Below, in pieces: positions 1 to 14,222 of a stretch of DNA of 64,000 nucleotides. Under the pieces are notes generated by a model. It made no database searches and had not been told where the DNA came from. It worked only from the letters and a program-made list of their open reading frames with translations. The position numbers and the translations under genes were made by a program. Source of the DNA: Janthinobacterium sp. PAMC25594 (lineage in GTDB: Bacteria; Pseudomonadota; Gammaproteobacteria; Burkholderiales; Burkholderiaceae_D). Within the stretch, counting starts at the first letter, position 1. Every line of letters starts with the position of its first letter. The stretch covers positions 3,596,001 through 3,660,000 of the forward strand of contig NZ_CP080377.1 in NCBI RefSeq assembly GCF_019443505.1, in the 5' to 3' direction.

Positions 1-422
1 TCGCGCATGAAGTGCAGCACGTGGAGCGACGCCATTCGCTGCGGCAGATGATCAGCAGCCTGGGCTGGGGCGCCCTGGTGGGCGTGACCATCGGCGACAT
101 CAGCGCCGTGGCCGCCATGCTGGCGCACCAGGCGGGCACCCTGTATTTCAGCCGCGATATGGAAGAGGAAGCGGACCGCCTGGGTTTGCTCGCCTTGCAG
201 CGCGCACAGATCCGTCCCGACGGCATGCTGCGCTTTTTTCAGAAGCGCGATGACAAGGACAAGGCCAAGGTGCCGGGCTGGATTTCCTCGCACCCGCAGA
301 CGGCGGCGCGCGCACAGCAGATCGAGAGCCTGATCGCCGCCACGCCCTGCCCCGCCTGCGTGCCATTGCACAGCAGCGGCTGGCAGCAGATGAAAGCGGC
401 CTTGCCGCCTACAGCGAAATAG
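1..422 (+). CDS. M48-family zinc metalloprotease, C-terminal part (cut by window start)
   Basis: The reading frame is open from the first bases, and the coding start lies outside the window. The first complete codons read A-H-E-V-Q-H, so positions 6-20 encode the HExxH zinc-binding and catalytic motif. About 45 residues later comes a short E-E-E-A-D-R-L-G stretch, which in M48 peptidases (HtpX/BepA/LoiP type) carries the third zinc ligand. A hydrophobic Gly/Ala-rich segment lies between the two motifs. The C-terminus holds a short helical tail with a Cys pair (CPAC). By family knowledge these are periplasmic or membrane-associated quality-control proteases. Without the N-terminus I cannot tell whether it carries a signal peptide or TPR repeats like BepA. 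The stop is at 420-422. Confidence 0.85.
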   Translation, partial: AHEVQHVERRHSLRQMISSLGWGALVGVTIGDISAVAAMLAHQAGTLYFSRDMEEEADRLGLLALQRAQIRPDGMLRFFQKRDDKDKAKVPGWISSHPQTAARAQQIESLIAATPCPACVPLHSSGWQQMKAALPPTAK

Positions 423-550
423 CAACATTCCCCTCATACAATTTATCCAACCGCACTGGGCAATGGCGTATGCTTACGCCCCGGCGGCCCCCGGCCACCC
501 CGACCTCGCTACGCCTCCGTTCATTCCCCTCCTTACAAAGGACATCGCGC

Positions 551-2362
551 ATGAAGCATCGTTTTGCCGCCGGCACCCTCGGCACCCTGGCCATCTCCCT
601 GTTGTTCGCCTACGCGCCCATGGCGCAAGCGGTCCAGCCCATTGCCAAAGGCGTGGCCGTCAGTACGCCGCAAGCCAAGCAACGATTGCAGGTCGTGGCC
701 GATCAGTACTACGATGCACAGGCCCGTTTCGAGCCGATCAATGCGACCGAAAGCGGCGACAACCGTTTTGACGACCAGCTCGGTTCAGCCATCGTGCCCG
801 CCGCGCGCGCGAAACAATTTGCCCTGTACCGCCAGTACCAGAAGACCCTGCGCAGCATCGGCCGCGCGCAGCTGTCGCACCAGGACCAGATCAACTACGA
901 TATCCTCGACTATGAACTGGCGACGGCGCTGAGCTTCGAGCGCTTCCCCGAATACCTGTTGCCACTGAACCAGATGGACAGCATGCCCGTCACCCTGGCC
1001 AATTATGCGGGCGGCGAGGCATCGCAGCCGTTGACCACGGTCAAGCAGTACGACGCTTACCTGAGCCGTATTGGCCAGTTGCCCGGCTGGATAGACCAGG
1101 CCATCGCCAATATGCAAGTCGGCATACAAAAGGGCATCGTGCTGCCGAAGGCGCTGACGGAATCTGCCCTGCCGCAATTCAAAAAGCTCGTCAGCGCCAC
1201 GCCGCAGGACAGCGTCTATTACACGCCCATCAAGAACTTGCCGGCCAGCTTTTCCGAGGCCGACAAGGCGCGCCTGACGCAAACGTACACCGTCATCATC
1301 GCGGCCAAGCTGATGCCCGCGCTGCAGCGCCTGTCCACCTTCATGGAACGCGATTACCTGCCGGCCAGCCGCACGAGCAGCGGCTGGAGCGCCCTGCCCG
1401 ATGGCGCTGCCTGGTACCAGGCGCGCGTGGCCAGCAGCACCACCACGGACTTGAAACCGGAGCAGATCCACGCCATCGGCTTGAAGGAAGTGGCGCGCAT
1501 CCAGGAACAATACGCGATCGTGGGCCCGAAGATGGGCTACACCGGCCCGGCCGCCGGCTTGCCCGTGTGGGTCTCGGAACAGGCGAAATACCGCCCGTTC
1601 AAGACGGAGCAGGAAGTGCTCGACGTCTACCGCAAGCTGAACGTGCTGCTCGACAGCAAATTGCCTGCCCTGTTCACCCTGGTACCGAAAGCGCCGCTGG
1701 ACTTGCGCCTGGAGCCTGAACTGAGCCGCGACACGGCCGCCGACCACTACACGGCGCCCGCGGCCGACGGCTCGCGCCCCGGCGTGTTCTGGTCCGTCGT
1801 CACCGATCCGAAACAGTATGGCGACACGGGCATGACCACCTTGTTCCTGCACGAAGGCAAGCCTGGCCACCATTTCCACCTGGCGCTGGTGCAAGAGATG
1901 GACTTGCCGAACTTCCGCCGTTTCGGCGGCAACAATGCCTTCACGGAAGGCTGGGCCCTGTACGCGGAAACCCTGGGCAAGGAAATGGGCCTGTTCGACG
2001 ACCCGGCCCAGTACTTCGGCCACTTGAACGACGAGATGCTGCGCGCCGTGCGCCTGGTTGTCGACACGGGCTTGCACACCAAGGGCTGGACGCGCGAGCA
2101 GACGATCAAGTACATGCGCGACACCCTCGGCTATGACGCCGTGGCGAAAAGCGAAACGGAGCGCTACATGGCATGGCCGGGTCAGGCGCTGGGCTACAAG
2201 ATCGGGGCGCTGAAGATCGTCGAACTGCGCCAGCGCGCGCAAGCTGCCTTGGGCGACAAGTTCAGCCTGCCGAAGTTCCATGAAGTCGTGCTCAGCGACG
2301 GCACCCTGCCCCTGAAACTGCTGGAAGCCAAGGTCGACCGCTGGATCGCGCAGCAGAAGTAA
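551..2362 (+). CDS. Exported DUF885 family protein (putative metallohydrolase)
   Basis: A 603-residue protein of the DUF885 family. The frame is open further upstream, but ATG 551 is chosen because AAAGGA lies 8 nt before it and because it starts a typical signal peptide: MKHR, a hydrophobic core, then APMAQA as a likely cleavage site. The hallmark HEGKPGHHFH begins at residue 434, and a downstream FTEGWALYAE segment supplies a conserved acidic motif; together they look like a zinc site. DUF885 proteins are often annotated as peptidase-like hydrolases, but the substrate is not established. Location should be periplasmic. It is a single gene, followed by a strong hairpin terminator shared with the convergent HDOD gene. 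Confidence 0.85.
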   Translation: MKHRFAAGTLGTLAISLLFAYAPMAQAVQPIAKGVAVSTPQAKQRLQVVADQYYDAQARFEPINATESGDNRFDDQLGSAIVPAARAKQFALYRQYQKTLRSIGRAQLSHQDQINYDILDYELATALSFERFPEYLLPLNQMDSMPVTLANYAGGEASQPLTTVKQYDAYLSRIGQLPGWIDQAIANMQVGIQKGIVLPKALTESALPQFKKLVSATPQDSVYYTPIKNLPASFSEADKARLTQTYTVIIAAKLMPALQRLSTFMERDYLPASRTSSGWSALPDGAAWYQARVASSTTTDLKPEQIHAIGLKEVARIQEQYAIVGPKMGYTGPAAGLPVWVSEQAKYRPFKTEQEVLDVYRKLNVLLDSKLPALFTLVPKAPLDLRLEPELSRDTAADHYTAPAADGSRPGVFWSVVTDPKQYGDTGMTTLFLHEGKPGHHFHLALVQEMDLPNFRRFGGNNAFTEGWALYAETLGKEMGLFDDPAQYFGHLNDEMLRAVRLVVDTGLHTKGWTREQTIKYMRDTLGYDAVAKSETERYMAWPGQALGYKIGALKIVELRQRAQAALGDKFSLPKFHEVVLSDGTLPLKLLEAKVDRWIAQQK

Positions 2363-2381
2363 AACGCAAGGCCTGAAGACA

Positions 2382-2418
2382 AAACGGCAGCACCTCGATG
2401 GCGCTGCCGTTTTTTTTG
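2382..2418. terminator. Bidirectional rho-independent terminator
   Basis: AACGGCAG and CTGCCGTT form a GC-rich stem around a short loop and are followed by a run of eight T on the plus strand and preceded by AAAA (T on the minus strand). It sits between the converging ends of the DUF885 gene and the HDOD gene and can serve both. Confidence 0.8.
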
Positions 2419-2434
2419 CCGCTGGCGTTGTCAG

Positions 2435-3277
2435 TTACACCAGCAACGCCGCACTCATCGAGCGCACTTCCTCGTTTGACTCGGCCAGGATGCTTTGCAG
2501 GGTTTCGTTATCAATAATGAAATCGATGACAGAATCGGAAGGCGTGAGCATTTCCACGTACGTCACCTGCAACGGCGACGGCACGGGCGCCAATTGCTTG
2601 GCCAACAATAAAGTGTCGAGCAGGGAGTCGGGCGGAATCGACAGCAAGCCATCGCGCAAGCCTTCGATGGCTTCGCTGACGGCCAGCGGAATCAGCAGCT
2701 TCTTCATGACTTCGCGGGAAATGATTTCTTCGGCGGACTCCATCCAGTGATCCGCATCGTCGTCGAGCAGGCCAGGAAATTCGTCGGCACGCGACAGCAG
2801 GTAAAAACCGCCCACCTCATGCACGATGCCCGCGAATAGCGCCGTGTCCGCATCGACGTGCGTCACGCGGCGGGCCAGCACGTGCGCCAGCGCCGCCACG
2901 TGCGCCGTGTGCTCCCACAGCTGGGTCGCCTTCTGGCGCAGGACGGGGTCGATGATCTTGCTGCCGAACTGGCGCACCACCATGGCCGCCACCAGCGCAT
3001 ACAGATTGCGGTAACCCATGCGCATGACGGCGGCGCGCACGCTGGTCACGGGCGCCGCATCGCCACGGCTGTACACGGCCGAATTGGCCAGGGCCACCGT
3101 GCGCGCCGCCAGCAAGGGCTCGGCCAGCACCAGCTTGATGGCATGATCGATATGGCAGTCCGGTTCAGCCAGGGCCAATTGCAATTGCAGGGCTGAATTA
3201 ACACTCGTGGGAAACGTTAATTCGCCGCGCACTGCCTGGGAAACAATTAAACCGAAAGCCTGTAGTTTATTCATCAT
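2435..3277 (-). CDS. HDOD domain protein
   Basis: A 280-residue protein made up almost wholly of an HDOD domain, the HD-related output module of bacterial signalling proteins that lacks full HD catalysis. Visible family features are the early FP..V..AL.LQ..L segment, the helix with LANSA near residue 63, and the VRAAVMRMGYRNL stretch near residue 82, followed by the helical bundle with HTAHVAALAHVLA. No receiver, GGDEF or EAL domain is attached, so it would act as a stand-alone adaptor. No operon partner is evident: the next gene on this strand is the HTH gene 76 bp upstream, possibly co-transcribed. The start has GAGGCGG upstream on the minus strand. Confidence 0.8.
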   Translation of the reverse strand: MMNKLQAFGLIVSQAVRGELTFPTSVNSALQLQLALAEPDCHIDHAIKLVLAEPLLAARTVALANSAVYSRGDAAPVTSVRAAVMRMGYRNLYALVAAMVVRQFGSKIIDPVLRQKATQLWEHTAHVAALAHVLARRVTHVDADTALFAGIVHEVGGFYLLSRADEFPGLLDDDADHWMESAEEIISREVMKKLLIPLAVSEAIEGLRDGLLSIPPDSLLDTLLLAKQLAPVPSPLQVTYVEMLTPSDSVIDFIIDNETLQSILAESNEEVRSMSAALLV

Positions 3278-3353
3278 ACGATCAATCCGCCTCAGATATT
3301 ATTCCAGCAAACAATTTCACTTTATTGCAGAAACTGCTTTTCAGGCCCGGCCT

Positions 3354-3986
3354 TTAGAATACAGATGGCATGTCATTCGCTTGCAAGGAAGCCTCTGGTA
3401 ATGCCAGCGCCTGCAATAGCGATTCATCGCCGATGACAAACAACTTCGGCTGCTGTAATACCTGCAGCAGAAATGGCTGGCCTTCACGCAGACGTCGGCG
3501 ATAATCGGCCAACGTATATAAGTTGGGATTAATTTTACGCCTTAAGGTTCGCTCGGCCGGGGCCAATCGTGTCAGCAGATCGCCATAATTGGCTTCCTCG
3601 CCCACCAGCAGCAAGTCGATGGCGCTACCGGGCATGTCCTGTCCCTTCGCTGTGGCGCCAGAAATGAATGCCAGGTGCAACTCGGCACGCAAGGGTGCCA
3701 GGGTCGCGCTGAGCACGCCGACGATGCCGAAGGTTTTCTGCACCAGTCCGCTCAACTCGGGATACACGAGGCTTTCCTTGTTGGGCCAGAAGCGCCGCAC
3801 ATTGCCAATCCGTTCCGACGTGATCAGGCCGGAATCATGCAGCCGGCGCAGTTCGCGCTGCGCCGATGCGCTGCCCAGGCCCGTCAAACGCATGATCTCG
3901 TTCAAATGAAAGCCTTCATTCACACGAACAAAGAGCAAGCCCAGCAGTTTCTGCTGGGCGGGAGTAAACAGGGCTTGGGCAATCAT
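3354..3986 (-). CDS. Winged-helix regulator with degenerate nucleotidyltransferase-like domain
   Basis: A 210-residue protein. Residues 5-70 form a winged helix-turn-helix (QQKLLGLLF, then HLNEIMRLTGLGSASAQRELRRL and a wing GLITSERIGNVRRFWPN). Residues 100-200 resemble the polymerase-beta/MNT nucleotidyltransferase fold, with FISGATAKG in place of GSxARG and S-A-I-D-L-L in place of S-D-x-D-L-L. The first metal-binding Asp (position 122) is therefore Ala and catalysis is doubtful. HTH-nucleotidyltransferase fusions are a known group in bacteria and archaea, and their physiological role is mostly unclear. A perfect inverted repeat lies immediately before the start codon, which suggests autoregulation (see separate entry). 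Confidence 0.7.
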   Translation of the reverse strand: MIAQALFTPAQQKLLGLLFVRVNEGFHLNEIMRLTGLGSASAQRELRRLHDSGLITSERIGNVRRFWPNKESLVYPELSGLVQKTFGIVGVLSATLAPLRAELHLAFISGATAKGQDMPGSAIDLLLVGEEANYGDLLTRLAPAERTLRRKINPNLYTLADYRRRLREGQPFLLQVLQQPKLFVIGDESLLQALALPEASLQANDMPSVF

Positions 3987-3988
3987 GC

Positions 3989-4001
3989 GCTAAATCTTAG
4001 C
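3989..4001. promoter_or_regulatory. Inverted repeat abutting the HTH gene start, possible auto-operator
   Basis: GCTAA-GAT-TTAGC on the minus strand is a perfect 5-bp-arm inverted repeat ending two bases before the ATG of the winged-helix gene. Its place over the expected ribosome-binding region would let the regulator block its own expression. This is an inference from position and symmetry alone. Confidence 0.35.
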
Positions 4002-4490
4002 ATGAATAAACTGGAAACTGGCGTGACGAGGGCAATAGTGCATGATGGCACCACAACGCGGTGCTACGCGATCAGCAGCAGCTGGGTAAATACATGCGGG
4101 CGAGGTAGCGCTTGCCCAACTGCGGGTAGCCAGCAATCCGTCATCCTTGTGAGCGCTCACTTCCGATCCGTTGACACCAACCGCATGACCTGGGTTTGCC
4201 CATCAATTCAACCATTTTCATGCAACAGTAACTCGCCACATTGATTCAAAACCAAACGAAATAAATACCGGCATATAGCTTTGATTCCAATCCCAGCCAT
4301 GAATAACAGTGCGAGTTTCATTGCATCGTGCATTTTCCACTTACCCAGGCGAGCAATATTCAAATGCGCCATATAAATTACGTTTTGCGGTGGAGAGAAT
4401 ACTGGATATACATGCCGGAATAAATGGGCCGCCATAATCTGCCGCGTAGCGCGCTATTTTATGTGCGTGCATAGGCGAATCCGCAGGCAT
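4002..4490. other. Intergenic region without a convincing gene
   Basis: About 490 bp between the HTH gene and the rpoC terminator, visibly more AT-rich than its surroundings. It holds a 12-bp perfect palindrome at 4149-4160 (separate entry). Small open frames exist on both strands (for example 4208-4435 minus), but none has a good ribosome-binding site or a recognisable product. It may contain remnants of a decayed gene. Confidence 0.5.
4147..4162. promoter_or_regulatory. lac-operator-like palindrome
   Basis: TTGTGAGCGCTCACTT contains the perfect 12-bp palindrome GTGAGCGCTCAC. This is the core of the idealised symmetric lac operator, and 14 of the 16 bases match that ideal site. LacI-family operators in general carry a central CG flanked by symmetric arms. 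No LacI-family gene or sugar gene lies nearby, so the site is an orphan here. Confidence 0.4.
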
Positions 4491-4517
4491 AAAAAAACGG
4501 CACCCGAAGGTGCCGTT
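4491..4517 (-). terminator. Rho-independent terminator of the rpoBC operon
   Basis: On the minus strand, AACGGCACC and GGTGCCGTT pair over a 4-nt TTCG loop and are followed by seven T. It begins 22 nt after the rpoC stop codon. The UUCG tetraloop and the uninterrupted 9-bp stem make this the strongest terminator in the window. Confidence 0.92.
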
Positions 4518-4538
4518 CTTGTCAGCTGACAGCGTAGA

Positions 4539-8780
<4,242 letters not shown>

Positions 8781-8827
8781 GTATCACTCCAGAGGTGATT
8801 AAATTTCTATATTCCTGAGACTACATT

Positions 8828-8852
8828 GCCCGGCGTGGTTTCCCAGCCGGGC
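8828..8852 (-). other. Hairpin in the rpoB-rpoC spacer
   Basis: GCCCGGC and GCCGGGC form a 7-bp stem within the 109-bp gap between rpoB and rpoC. There is no T-tract after it on the transcribed strand, so it is not a terminator. It may stabilise or mark processing of the rpoBC message. Confidence 0.35.
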
Positions 8853-8889
8853 TTTGTGTTTCCCAAACCAAATGACAGGTGGCTGTCTT

Positions 8890-11800
8890 TTAGTTGCGTT
8901 CGAGGTCGATATCGATACCCAGCGAACGGATTTCCTTGACCAGCACGTTGAACGATTCCGGCATGCCGGCGTCGATCACGTGGTCGCCCTTGACCAGGTT
9001 CTCGTACACTTTGGTACGGCCATTCACGTCATCGGACTTGACGGTCAACATCTCTTGCAAGACATACGACGCGCCATACGCTTCCAGTGCCCAGACTTCC
9101 ATCTCACCGAAACGCTGACCACCGAACTGGGCTTTACCACCCAGCGGCTGTTGCGTCACCAGCGAGTAAGGACCGGTCGAACGCGCATGCATCTTGTCAT
9201 CGACCAAGTGATGCAGTTTCAGCATGTGCATGACGCCGACAGTGACCTTGCGTTCGAAGGCTTCACCGGTGCGACCGTCATACATGGTCACCTGGTTCTT
9301 CGACGGGGTCATGCCCAGGTTCTTGGCGATGTCGTCCGGATACGCCAGGTCCAGCATGCGGCGGATCTCTTCTTCGTTCGCGCCGTCAAACACTGGCGTG
9401 GCGAATGGCACACCTTTTTTCAGATTCTCGGCCAGTTTCATGATCTCTTCATCATCAAACTTGTCCAGATCTTCCGCGCGGCCATTGTCGTTGTAGATCG
9501 TCGTCAGATACTTGCGCATTTGCTCGACCTTGGTTTGCGCCTTCAGCATTTCGCCGATGCGGATACCCAGACCCTTGGCAGCCCAGCCCAAGTGAGTCTC
9601 GAGAATCTGACCAACGTTCATCCGCGAAGGAACGCCCAGCGGGTTCAGCACAACGTCGGCTGGCGTGCCGTCGGCCATGTATGGCATGTCTTCCACAGGA
9701 ACAATACGGGAAACCACACCCTTGTTACCGTGGCGACCTGCCATCTTGTCGCCCGACTGCAGGCGGCGTTTCACGGCCAGGTACACCTTGACCATTTTTT
9801 GCACGCCTGGTTGCAGCTCATCGCCTTGCGTCAGTTTCTTGCGCTTCTCTTCGAAGGCCAGGTCGAACTGGTGACGCTTCTCGTTGATCGATTCCTTGAT
9901 CGCTTCGAGCGCTACCGCTGCATCGTCATCCGCAGGGCGGATGTCGAACCAGTGGTATTTGTCCAGATCGGCCAGGTAGTCCTTGGTGATCTTGGCGCCT
10001 TTGGCCAGCTTTTTAGGGCCGCCGTTGACAACTTTGCCGATCAGCATTTTTTCCAGACGCTGGAAGGCATCGCCTTCGACGATACGCATCTGGTCGTTCA
10101 GATCCAGACGGAAGCGTTTCAGTTCGTCATCGATAATTTGCTGAGCACGCTTGTCGCGCACGATGCCTTCACGCGTGAAGACTTGCACGTCGATCACGGT
10201 GCCGATCATGCCCGAAGGCACGCGCAGCGACGTATCTTTTACGTCCGAGGCTTTTTCGCCGAAAATCGCGCGCAGCAGCTTCTCTTCCGGGGTCAGCTGG
10301 GTTTCGCCTTTAGGCGTCACTTTACCGACCAGGGTGTCGCCGGCCTGTACTTCAGCGCCGATGTAGACGATACCGGACTCATCCAGACGTGCCAGCTGAT
10401 TTTCAGCCAGGTTCGAGATGTCGCGCGTAATTTCTTCCGCGCCCAGTTTCGTGTCACGGGCAACCACCGACAACTCTTCGATGTGAATCGAGGTGTAGCG
10501 GTCATCCTTGACGACGTTTTCCGAGATCAGGATCGAATCTTCGAAGTTCAGACCATTCCATGGCATGAAAGCCACGGTCATGTTCTGGCCCAGTGCCAAT
10601 TCACCCAGGTCGGTCGATGCGCCATCGGCGATCACGTCGCGCTTGGCAACACGGTCGCCCACTTGCACGATAGGACGCTGGTTGATGTTGGTGTTCTGGT
10701 TCGAACGGGTGTACTTGATCAGGTTGTAGATGTCGACGCCCACTTCACCAGCCGTGGCTTCGTCATCGTTGACGCGAATCACGACACGGCCCGCATCGAT
10801 GTAATCGACGATACCGCCACGCAAGGCTTGCACGGTGGTGCCCGAGTCGACCGCAACGGTGCGTTCGATACCGGTACCGACCAGCGCTTTTTCCGGACGC
10901 AAGCAAGGCACAGCCTGGCGTTGCATGTTGGCGCCCATCAATGCACGGTTTGCATCATCGTGTTCGAGGAACGGAATCAGCGAGGCAGCAACGGAAACGA
11001 TCTGGCCTGGCGCCACGTCCATGTACTGGATGCGCTCCGGGGAGACCAGGATGGTTTCGCCGGCTTCACGGGCCGACACCAGTTCATCGGACAGCGTGCC
11101 TTCATCGCTGATGGTCGCATTCGCCTGAGCGATGATGTAGCGGCCTTCTTCGATGGCGGACAGGTAGTCGATCTGATCGGTGATCTTGGAACCTTCGACC
11201 TTGCGGTACGGGGTTTCCAGGAAGCCGTATTCATTCAGGCGGGCATACAGAGCCAGCGAGTTGATCAGACCAATGTTCGGACCTTCCGGTGTCTCGATCG
11301 GGCAGACGCGGCCGTAGTGGGTCGGATGCACGTCGCGCACTTCAAAGCCGGCGCGTTCGCGTGTCAGACCGCCGGGTCCCAGAGCCGATACACGGCGCTT
11401 GTGGGTAATTTCCGACAGAGGATTGGTTTGGTCCATGAACTGCGACAGCTGGGACGAACCGAAGAACTCGCGAATCGCAGCCGAAATCGGCTTCGAGTTG
11501 ATCAGGTCATGCGGCATCAGGTTGTCCGCTTCGGCTTGGCCGAGGCGTTCCTTGACGGCGCGCTCAACACGCACCAGGCCGGCGCGGAATTGATTCTCAG
11601 CCAGTTCGCCCACGCAACGTACGCGACGGTTACCCAGGTGATCGATATCGTCGACTTCGCCGCGGCCATTGCGCAGTTCCACCAGGATCTTGATCACGGC
11701 CAGCACGTCTTCGTTCGACAGGGTCATGGCGCCGGTCAGTTCATCGCGGCCAATGCGGCGATTGAACTTCATGCGGCCCACGGCCGACAGGTCGTAGCGG

Positions 11801-12996
11801 TCCGAGTTGTAGAACAGGCCATTGAACAGCGCTTCAACGGAGTCTTCCGTTGGCGGTTCGCCTGGACGCATCATGCGGTAGATCGCCACTTTCGCAGCCA
11901 TCTGGTCGGCGGTGTCGTCGATACGCAGGGTTTGCGAGATGTAGGCGCCTTGATCCAGGTCGTTGGTGTACAAGGTCTGGATTTCGGAAATGTTGGCATC
12001 GCGCAGGCGACCCAGCAAGTCTTCCGTCAGCTCATCGTTCGCGGAGGCGACGACTTCACCGGTGTCGCCATCGACGATGTTCTTCGCCAATACGCGGCCC
12101 AGCAGGTAATCTTCCGGTACGGAAATGTGCTTGATGCCGGCAGCTTCGATATCACGCACGTGCTTGGCGTTGATACGCTTGTCTTTCAGCACCAGGGTCT
12201 TGCCCGACTTGTCGACGATGTCAAAGCGCGCCACTTCGCCGCGCAGACGTTCGGCGACGAATTCCATTTCCGCGCCTTCGGAGCGCAGGTTGAAATTGTC
12301 GAAGACAAAGAAATTGGCCAGGATTTGCTCATGCGACATGCCGATGGCTTTGAGCAGGATCGTCACTGGCATCTTGCGGCGGCGGTCGACGCGGAAGAAC
12401 AGGATGTCTTTCGGGTCGAACTCGAAGTCCAGCCACGAACCGCGGTAAGGAATGATACGCGCGGAGAACAGCAGTTTACCGGACGAGTGAGTCTTGCCGC
12501 GGTCGTGCTCGAAGAACACGCCAGGCGAACGGTGCAGCTGGGAAACGATAACCCGCTCCGTGCCGTTGATCACGAACGAACCGGTGGTCGTCATGAGCGG
12601 CAATTCGCCCATGTAGACTTCCTGTTCCTTCATCTCTTTGACGACAGGCTTGGTTGGCGATTCCTTGTCCAGGATCACCAGGCGCACTTTCGCGCGCAGC
12701 GGCGACGCGAACGTCAGGCCACGTTGTTGACATTCTTTGACGTCGAAGGCAGGATCGCCCAGGACGTACGACAAGAATTCGAGACGCGCAAAACCATTGT
12801 GCGACACGATAGGGAAAATCGAAGTGAAAGCCGACTGCAGGCCATCATTCTTGCGGCCGGACGGTGCTATGTCCTCTTGCAAGAAGCTATGATAAGACTC
12901 GAGCTGGGTCGCCAGCAGGAACGGAACGTGGTGAACGTTGGCGCGCTTCGCGAATGATTTGCGAATGCGTTTCTTCTCAGTAAATGAGTAGTGCAT
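8890..12996 (-). CDS. rpoB: DNA-directed RNA polymerase subunit beta
   Basis: A 1368-residue protein, the beta subunit of RNA polymerase. The frame extends upstream, but the ATG at 12996 is chosen: it gives the family N-terminus [15 protein letters not shown] and has CGGAGTG upstream. The rifampicin region [19 protein letters not shown] lies near residues 510-530, with the usual sensitive-type residues in view. The C-terminal clamp contact ends in [15 protein letters not shown], as in other proteobacteria. It is preceded by a long stem-loop in the rplL-rpoB spacer and followed by rpoC. Confidence 0.98.
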   Translation of the reverse strand: MHYSFTEKKRIRKSFAKRANVHHVPFLLATQLESYHSFLQEDIAPSGRKNDGLQSAFTSIFPIVSHNGFARLEFLSYVLGDPAFDVKECQQRGLTFASPLRAKVRLVILDKESPTKPVVKEMKEQEVYMGELPLMTTTGSFVINGTERVIVSQLHRSPGVFFEHDRGKTHSSGKLLFSARIIPYRGSWLDFEFDPKDILFFRVDRRRKMPVTILLKAIGMSHEQILANFFVFDNFNLRSEGAEMEFVAERLRGEVARFDIVDKSGKTLVLKDKRINAKHVRDIEAAGIKHISVPEDYLLGRVLAKNIVDGDTGEVVASANDELTEDLLGRLRDANISEIQTLYTNDLDQGAYISQTLRIDDTADQMAAKVAIYRMMRPGEPPTEDSVEALFNGLFYNSDRYDLSAVGRMKFNRRIGRDELTGAMTLSNEDVLAVIKILVELRNGRGEVDDIDHLGNRRVRCVGELAENQFRAGLVRVERAVKERLGQAEADNLMPHDLINSKPISAAIREFFGSSQLSQFMDQTNPLSEITHKRRVSALGPGGLTRERAGFEVRDVHPTHYGRVCPIETPEGPNIGLINSLALYARLNEYGFLETPYRKVEGSKITDQIDYLSAIEEGRYIIAQANATISDEGTLSDELVSAREAGETILVSPERIQYMDVAPGQIVSVAASLIPFLEHDDANRALMGANMQRQAVPCLRPEKALVGTGIERTVAVDSGTTVQALRGGIVDYIDAGRVVIRVNDDEATAGEVGVDIYNLIKYTRSNQNTNINQRPIVQVGDRVAKRDVIADGASTDLGELALGQNMTVAFMPWNGLNFEDSILISENVVKDDRYTSIHIEELSVVARDTKLGAEEITRDISNLAENQLARLDESGIVYIGAEVQAGDTLVGKVTPKGETQLTPEEKLLRAIFGEKASDVKDTSLRVPSGMIGTVIDVQVFTREGIVRDKRAQQIIDDELKRFRLDLNDQMRIVEGDAFQRLEKMLIGKVVNGGPKKLAKGAKITKDYLADLDKYHWFDIRPADDDAAVALEAIKESINEKRHQFDLAFEEKRKKLTQGDELQPGVQKMVKVYLAVKRRLQSGDKMAGRHGNKGVVSRIVPVEDMPYMADGTPADVVLNPLGVPSRMNVGQILETHLGWAAKGLGIRIGEMLKAQTKVEQMRKYLTTIYNDNGRAEDLDKFDDEEIMKLAENLKKGVPFATPVFDGANEEEIRRMLDLAYPDDIAKNLGMTPSKNQVTMYDGRTGEAFERKVTVGVMHMLKLHHLVDDKMHARSTGPYSLVTQQPLGGKAQFGGQRFGEMEVWALEAYGASYVLQEMLTVKSDDVNGRTKVYENLVKGDHVIDAGMPESFNVLVKEIRSLGIDIDLERN

Positions 12997-13167
12997 GGAC
13001 ACTCCGTGAGTGACAGAAAGGATAGAAAATTCAGGTTTTGCAAGTGTTCGTTTGCACCGCTGCGTGTGACACAGACGAAACCTCAAGGCTCTGCTTTCCG
13101 GCTTGAATCGAATAAAAACTGCTGCTACAACTACATGACAAATACGATGCAGACGACAAAGGAGCCA

Positions 13168-13207
13168 AAGTCGGATTTCCCCCCTTGCGAGGGGAAACCT
13201 CAGACTT
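13168..13207 (-). promoter_or_regulatory. Long stem-loop in the rplL-rpoB spacer (attenuator / processing site)
   Basis: On the minus strand, AAGTC..GA..TTTCCCC pairs with GGGGAAATCCGACTT around a TCGCAAG-like loop, an imperfect stem of about 15 bp. There is no T-run after it. In E. coli the same spacer carries a partial terminator and an RNase III site that lower rpoBC expression relative to L10/L12. The position matches, and the function here is inferred. Confidence 0.6.
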
Positions 13208-13240
13208 TGACTCGGGCGCTAACTGCCGCCGGTACAGATA

Positions 13241-13612
13241 TTACTTGATCGAAGCGGTTGCGCCGGCTTCTACCAGTTTCTTCTGTGCTGCTTCAGCGTC
13301 AGCTTTCGACACTGCTTCTTTCACAGTTTTTGGTGCGCCATCGACCAGGTCTTTAGCTTCTTTCAAGCCCAGGCCGGTGATTTCGCGAACTGCTTTAATG
13401 ACGCCAACTTTGTTTGCGCCGAAGCTGTCCAGGATGACGTTGAATTCGGTTTGTTCTTCAGCAGCAGCTGCTGGGCCTGCTGCAGGACCGGCCGAAGCCA
13501 TCGCTGCTGCGGACACGCCGAATTTTTCTTCGAATGCTTTAACCAGGTCGTTCAGGTCCATTACGGACATGGCGCTAACTGCTTCCAGGATATCGTCTTT
13601 GCTAATTGCCAT
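13241..13612 (-). CDS. rplL: 50S ribosomal protein L7/L12
   Basis: A 123-residue acidic stalk protein that recruits translational GTPases. The N-terminal dimerisation domain is [25 protein letters not shown] flexible Ala/Gly/Pro hinge ([14 protein letters not shown]) occupies residues about 38-53. The C-terminal domain carries the conserved [20 protein letters not shown]. Length and order after rplJ are standard. It is co-transcribed with rplJ under L10 control. Confidence 0.98.
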   Translation of the reverse strand: MAISKDDILEAVSAMSVMDLNDLVKAFEEKFGVSAAAMASAGPAAGPAAAAEEQTEFNVILDSFGANKVGVIKAVREITGLGLKEAKDLVDGAPKTVKEAVSKADAEAAQKKLVEAGATASIK

Positions 13613-13679
13613 TTTGAAACTCCTAAATTTATTACGTTAGTTACATCAGATTGGTACTGAGAGAAAAAAGCGCGCGCAA

Positions 13680-14222
13680 TTAAGCGGCTGCTGGGGCTTC
13701 TTCTGCTGCTGCTTCTTCTGCAGGAGCTTCGGCGCCTTCGCCTTTTTTCGCTGCCAGGGCAGCCAGACCACGTGCAAAGCCCGAAACCGGAGCCAGCATA
13801 ACGCCCAACAACTGCGAAATGAGAACTTCACGGCTAGGAATGCTCGCCAACGCGGTGACAGCAGCTGTATCCAGCGGCTTGCCTGCGTAGTTACCTGCTT
13901 TGATGACCAGTTTGTCGTTGGTTTTAGCGAAGTCAGCGATGACTTTAGCTGCTGCAACGGCATCGGCCGAGATCGAGTAGATCAACGGGCCGGTCATGGC
14001 ATCTGCCAGGCTGGCGAATGCGGTACCTTCAACGGAGCGACGAGCCAGAGTGTTTTTCAACACACGCAGGTACACGCCTTGGGCACGCGCTTTAGCACGC
14101 AGTTGCGTCAAGTGACCAACCTGGATGCCACGATATTCGGCCACGACGATCGTTTGCGCATTTGCTACTTGTGCGGAAACTTCGGCGACGACGGCCTTTT
14201 TGTCATTCAGATTGAGACTCAC
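13680..14222 (-). CDS. rplJ: 50S ribosomal protein L10
   Basis: A 180-residue stalk-base protein that anchors L7/L12 dimers. The open frame continues upstream, but the GTG at 14222 is chosen because a perfect AAGGAGG lies 6 nt before it and the product then starts [15 protein letters not shown], as in the family. The C-terminal Ala/Glu-rich helix ([12 protein letters not shown]) is the L12 docking helix. It heads the rplJ-rplL-rpoB-rpoC transcription unit. Translation of L10 and L12 is probably feedback-controlled through the leader upstream. Confidence 0.97.
   Translation of the reverse strand: MSLNLNDKKAVVAEVSAQVANAQTIVVAEYRGIQVGHLTQLRAKARAQGVYLRVLKNTLARRSVEGTAFASLADAMTGPLIYSISADAVAAAKVIADFAKTNDKLVIKAGNYAGKPLDTAAVTALASIPSREVLISQLLGVMLAPVSGFARGLAALAAKKGEGAEAPAEEAAAEEAPAAA

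Noticed and set aside
4208..4435. A 75-codon minus-strand open frame in the gene-free stretch near rpoC
   Set aside because: No good ribosome-binding site, no recognisable domain, and composition like the AT-rich spacer. A shorter start at 4333 is slightly better but still unsupported.
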